A stretch of DNA of 64,000 bases from DATFVA01 sp963764235. Lineage in GTDB: Bacteria > Bacteroidota > Ignavibacteria > Ignavibacteriales > Ignavibacteriaceae. The notes beneath the pieces were generated by a model. That model had not been told where the DNA came from. It did not search any database and saw only the letters and a program-made list of their open reading frames with translations. The DNA lies in the NCBI GenBank assembly GCA_963764235.1, contig CAVXRO010000006.1, positions 729,960 through 793,959 on the forward strand, read 5' to 3'. Within the stretch, counting starts at the first letter, position 1, and each line of letters begins with the position of its first letter. Below, in pieces: positions 62,802 through 64,000 of the stretch. Both the position numbers and the translations under genes were made by a program.

Positions 62802-63090
62802 ATGTCCACAAAGAGAAAAAGTTACAGCAGCGAACTGAAGGCCAAAATCGCACTGGAGGCAATCAAGGGATTCACTAGTATAAATGAAATTGCAAAAGAA
62901 TACAGAGTCCACCCAAACCAGATAAGCCTATGGAAGAAACAGTTACTTGAAACTCTCCCTCAGTGTTTGATAATCCCAAAGGACCGAAAACTGATGGAAG
63001 CTCAGAGTTGATTGACCAGCTTATAGGCAGATTGGAAAGCTTCAGGTAGAGGTGGAATGGTTAAAAAAAAAGTACGAGCCATTCAGTTGA
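62802..63090 (+). pseudogene. IS3-family transposase orfA, frameshifted
   Basis: It opens STKRKSYSSELKAKIALEAI, then KGFTSINEIAKEYRVHPNQI and SLWKKQLLE, the typical OrfA helix-turn-helix. After residue 52 the reading moves to a second frame (FDNPKGPKTDGSSELIDQL) near 62957 and to a third (IGKLQVEVEWLKKKYE) near 63030. AAAGGAGG at 62790 is a ribosome site for the ATG at 62802. OrfA binds the IS ends and is normally fused to OrfB by ribosomal frameshifting. Confidence 0.8.
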
Positions 63091-63904
63091 AGCTTGCAAA
63101 AGACTCATAGAGCCTGAAGATGATTTTCTCAGATAACTGAGCAATGTTCTTTGATAGAATTACCACGTTCGAGCTATTACTTTAAGCCGTTAGGCATAAC
63201 AGAGGAAGATCTCGAAATAATGAAACGGATGGATAAAATATATACAACCTGGCCATTTTACGGTTACAGGAAAATAACCCGGGAATTAAGAAAAATGGTG
63301 AGATATTTAATCATAAGCGGATACTCAGGTTAATGCAAATAATGGGAATACAAGCACTTACACCGAAAGTGAATCTGACAAACCAAACAAGGATCACCTT
63401 ATATTTCCATATCTTTTAAGAAATGTAAGCATAACAAAAACAAATCAGGTATGGAGTACAGATATTACGTATATCCCGATCTACAGAGGTTTTGCTTATC
63501 TTGTTGCAGTAATGGATTGGTTTAGTAAATATATACTGTCCTGGGAAATATCCAACAGCCTTGATGTCCATTTCTGTCTTAGCACTCTGGATAAAGCATT
63601 GCGTTCAGGTAAGCCGGAAATATTTAACACTGACCAAGGCAGCCAGTTTACAAGTTTAAGTTTTGTTAACAAAGTACTGGACAATAACATAAAGTTGAGT
63701 ATGGATTCCAAAGGAAGAGCTTTAGATAATATTTTCATTGAACGTTTATGGAGAAGTCTGAAGTATGAAGATATTTATTTAAAGGAATATCGAAATTATC
63801 AGGAATTATTTGAAGGATTAAAAAATTATTTCTATTTTTATAATAACAAAAGAATACACCAGTCATTAGGATATAAAACTCCGGCTGAGATATTCTTAAA
63901 ATAA
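63075..63904 (+). pseudogene. IS3-family transposase orfB (DDE integrase), frameshifted
   Basis: Pieces in more than one frame: RLIEPEDDFL, then ITEQCSLIELPRSSYYFKPL and WPFYGYRKITRELRKM (HTH_21 region), HKRILRLMQIMGIQAL, and from about 63400 onward an unbroken integrase core. The catalytic triad is seen: Asp in WSTDITYIP, Asp in FNTDQGSQFTS, Glu in IFIERLWRSLKYED. Frame changes lie near 63137, 63297 and 63370. The C-terminal core to TAA 63904 is intact, but the protein as a whole is not. Confidence 0.82.
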
Positions 63905-64000
63905 CATGGTAAGTACTTAATTAATCCACCTTAAATTAATGAAAAACCTGTCCAGCTGAAGGGGTTCACCATAACAGTAACCTTTACATCGGCACCCTGT

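Larger units (their letters stand above)
62726..63973 (+). mobile_element. IS3-family insertion sequence, 1248 bp, complete but frameshifted
   Basis: Terminal inverted repeats of 25 bp (62726-62750 and 63949-63973) match at 20 of 25 positions; the outer ends read TATAGTGAACCCC and, reversed, TATGGTGAACCCC. The 3-bp target duplication ACA is at 62723-62725 and 63974-63976. Inside are an orfA with helix-turn-helix and an orfB with a DDE integrase domain. An A-rich string (63063-63071) at the orfA/orfB junction is a plausible -1 slippery site. Both frames carry extra frameshifts. Confidence 0.93.
62557..64000 (-). pseudogene. T9SS cargo gene, C-terminal part, disrupted by an IS element
   Basis: The minus strand at 62725-62557 encodes YDILGNRITVLVDGYEYAGS through GIYFYSIEVNSLQETKAMML and LR, the last part of a type-A sorting domain. 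The preceding codons lie on the other side of the insertion at 63977-64000 and continue beyond the window. Joining 62725 to 63977 (one ACA target copy kept) gives GADVKVTVYDILGNRI in one frame, exactly the expected sorting-domain sequence. The passenger domain is outside the window. Confidence 0.85.

Noticed and set aside
63063..63072. All frame changes in the IS as programmed frameshifting
   Set aside because: Only the A-run at the orfA/orfB junction suits a -1 slippery site. The others lack slippery heptamers and occur within conserved domains.
62731..63968. IS ends placed at TGAACCCC (TG...CA ends)
   Set aside because: With these ends there is no target duplication and the host gene stays out of frame. 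Moving both ends out by five bases gives the ACA duplication and restores the frame.
1..64000. CRISPR arrays, tRNA, rRNA and phage structural genes
   Set aside because: No regularly spaced repeats, no cloverleaf-like sequences and no rRNA or phage structural genes were recognised in reading the window. A tRNAscan or Infernal run would be decisive.

Overview
The window looks like a chromosomal segment of a member of the Ignavibacteriota (Bacteroidota/Chlorobiota relatives). The main clue is a set of secreted proteins ending in a type IX secretion (T9SS) type-A sorting domain with the NYPNPFNP signature that is typical of that group. A TonB receptor, an Omp28-like protein and an ABC/RND export repertoire fit the same Gram-negative background. 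An oxygen-sensitive glycyl-radical enzyme, multiheme cytochromes and a (broken) catalase-peroxidase together suggest a facultative or microaerotolerant anaerobe. The placement is inferred from protein signatures only; no rRNA or tRNA gene was seen.

Layout. 0-7 kb: tail of an N-acetylmuramoyl-L-alanine amidase, then a TetR regulator, TolC-like channel, membrane-fusion protein and RND pump in one operon, with a promoter and palindrome in front and a terminator behind. 7-16 kb: a gamma-family PLP enzyme (methionine gamma-lyase-like), a C25 (gingipain-type) T9SS protease, a TonB receptor and a sialidase-like T9SS protein. 15.7-22.5 kb: methyltransferase, frameshifted HD-domain gene, EamA and MFS transporters, enolase, glutamine synthetase. 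22.5-26.6 kb: an AT-rich accessory stretch with an FkbM methyltransferase, a small membrane protein, an XRE repressor/ImmA-IrrE protease pair with its own promoter and paired operators, an orphan gene and gene debris. 26.7-28.2 kb: GH5-type secreted glycosidase.

28.2-36.7 kb (minus strand): a respiratory and signalling block. It comprises a DUF2339-like membrane protein, an 11-heme cytochrome c, cytochrome b (with PEWY), a Rieske protein, a stand-alone receiver, an NtrC-type sigma-54 activator and a histidine kinase whose periplasmic sensor domain carries a CXXCH heme motif. The likely reading is a quinol-oxidising Rieske/cytochrome b complex that uses a multiheme cytochrome in place of cytochrome c1, next to a redox- or gas-sensing two-component system.

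36.9-46.6 kb: a MacAB-like ABC export operon, an EamA transporter, a macro-domain protein, and a glycyl-radical activase plus glycyl-radical dehydratase that resembles trans-4-hydroxyproline dehydratase. 46.6-58.4 kb: an amber-interrupted alpha/beta hydrolase (a scrambled piece of which lies at 42.5 kb), an S1/P1-like T9SS enzyme, a beta-propeller lipoprotein, alanine racemase, a frameshifted 2-hydroxyacid dehydrogenase, the kbl-tdh threonine degradation pair, a TerB-like protein and an Omp28/PKD T9SS protein. 58.5-64 kb: fumarase C, a katG carrying about ten frameshifts, and an IS3-family element (also frameshifted) inserted in a T9SS cargo gene. Removing the element and one copy of its 3-bp target duplication restores that gene's reading frame exactly.
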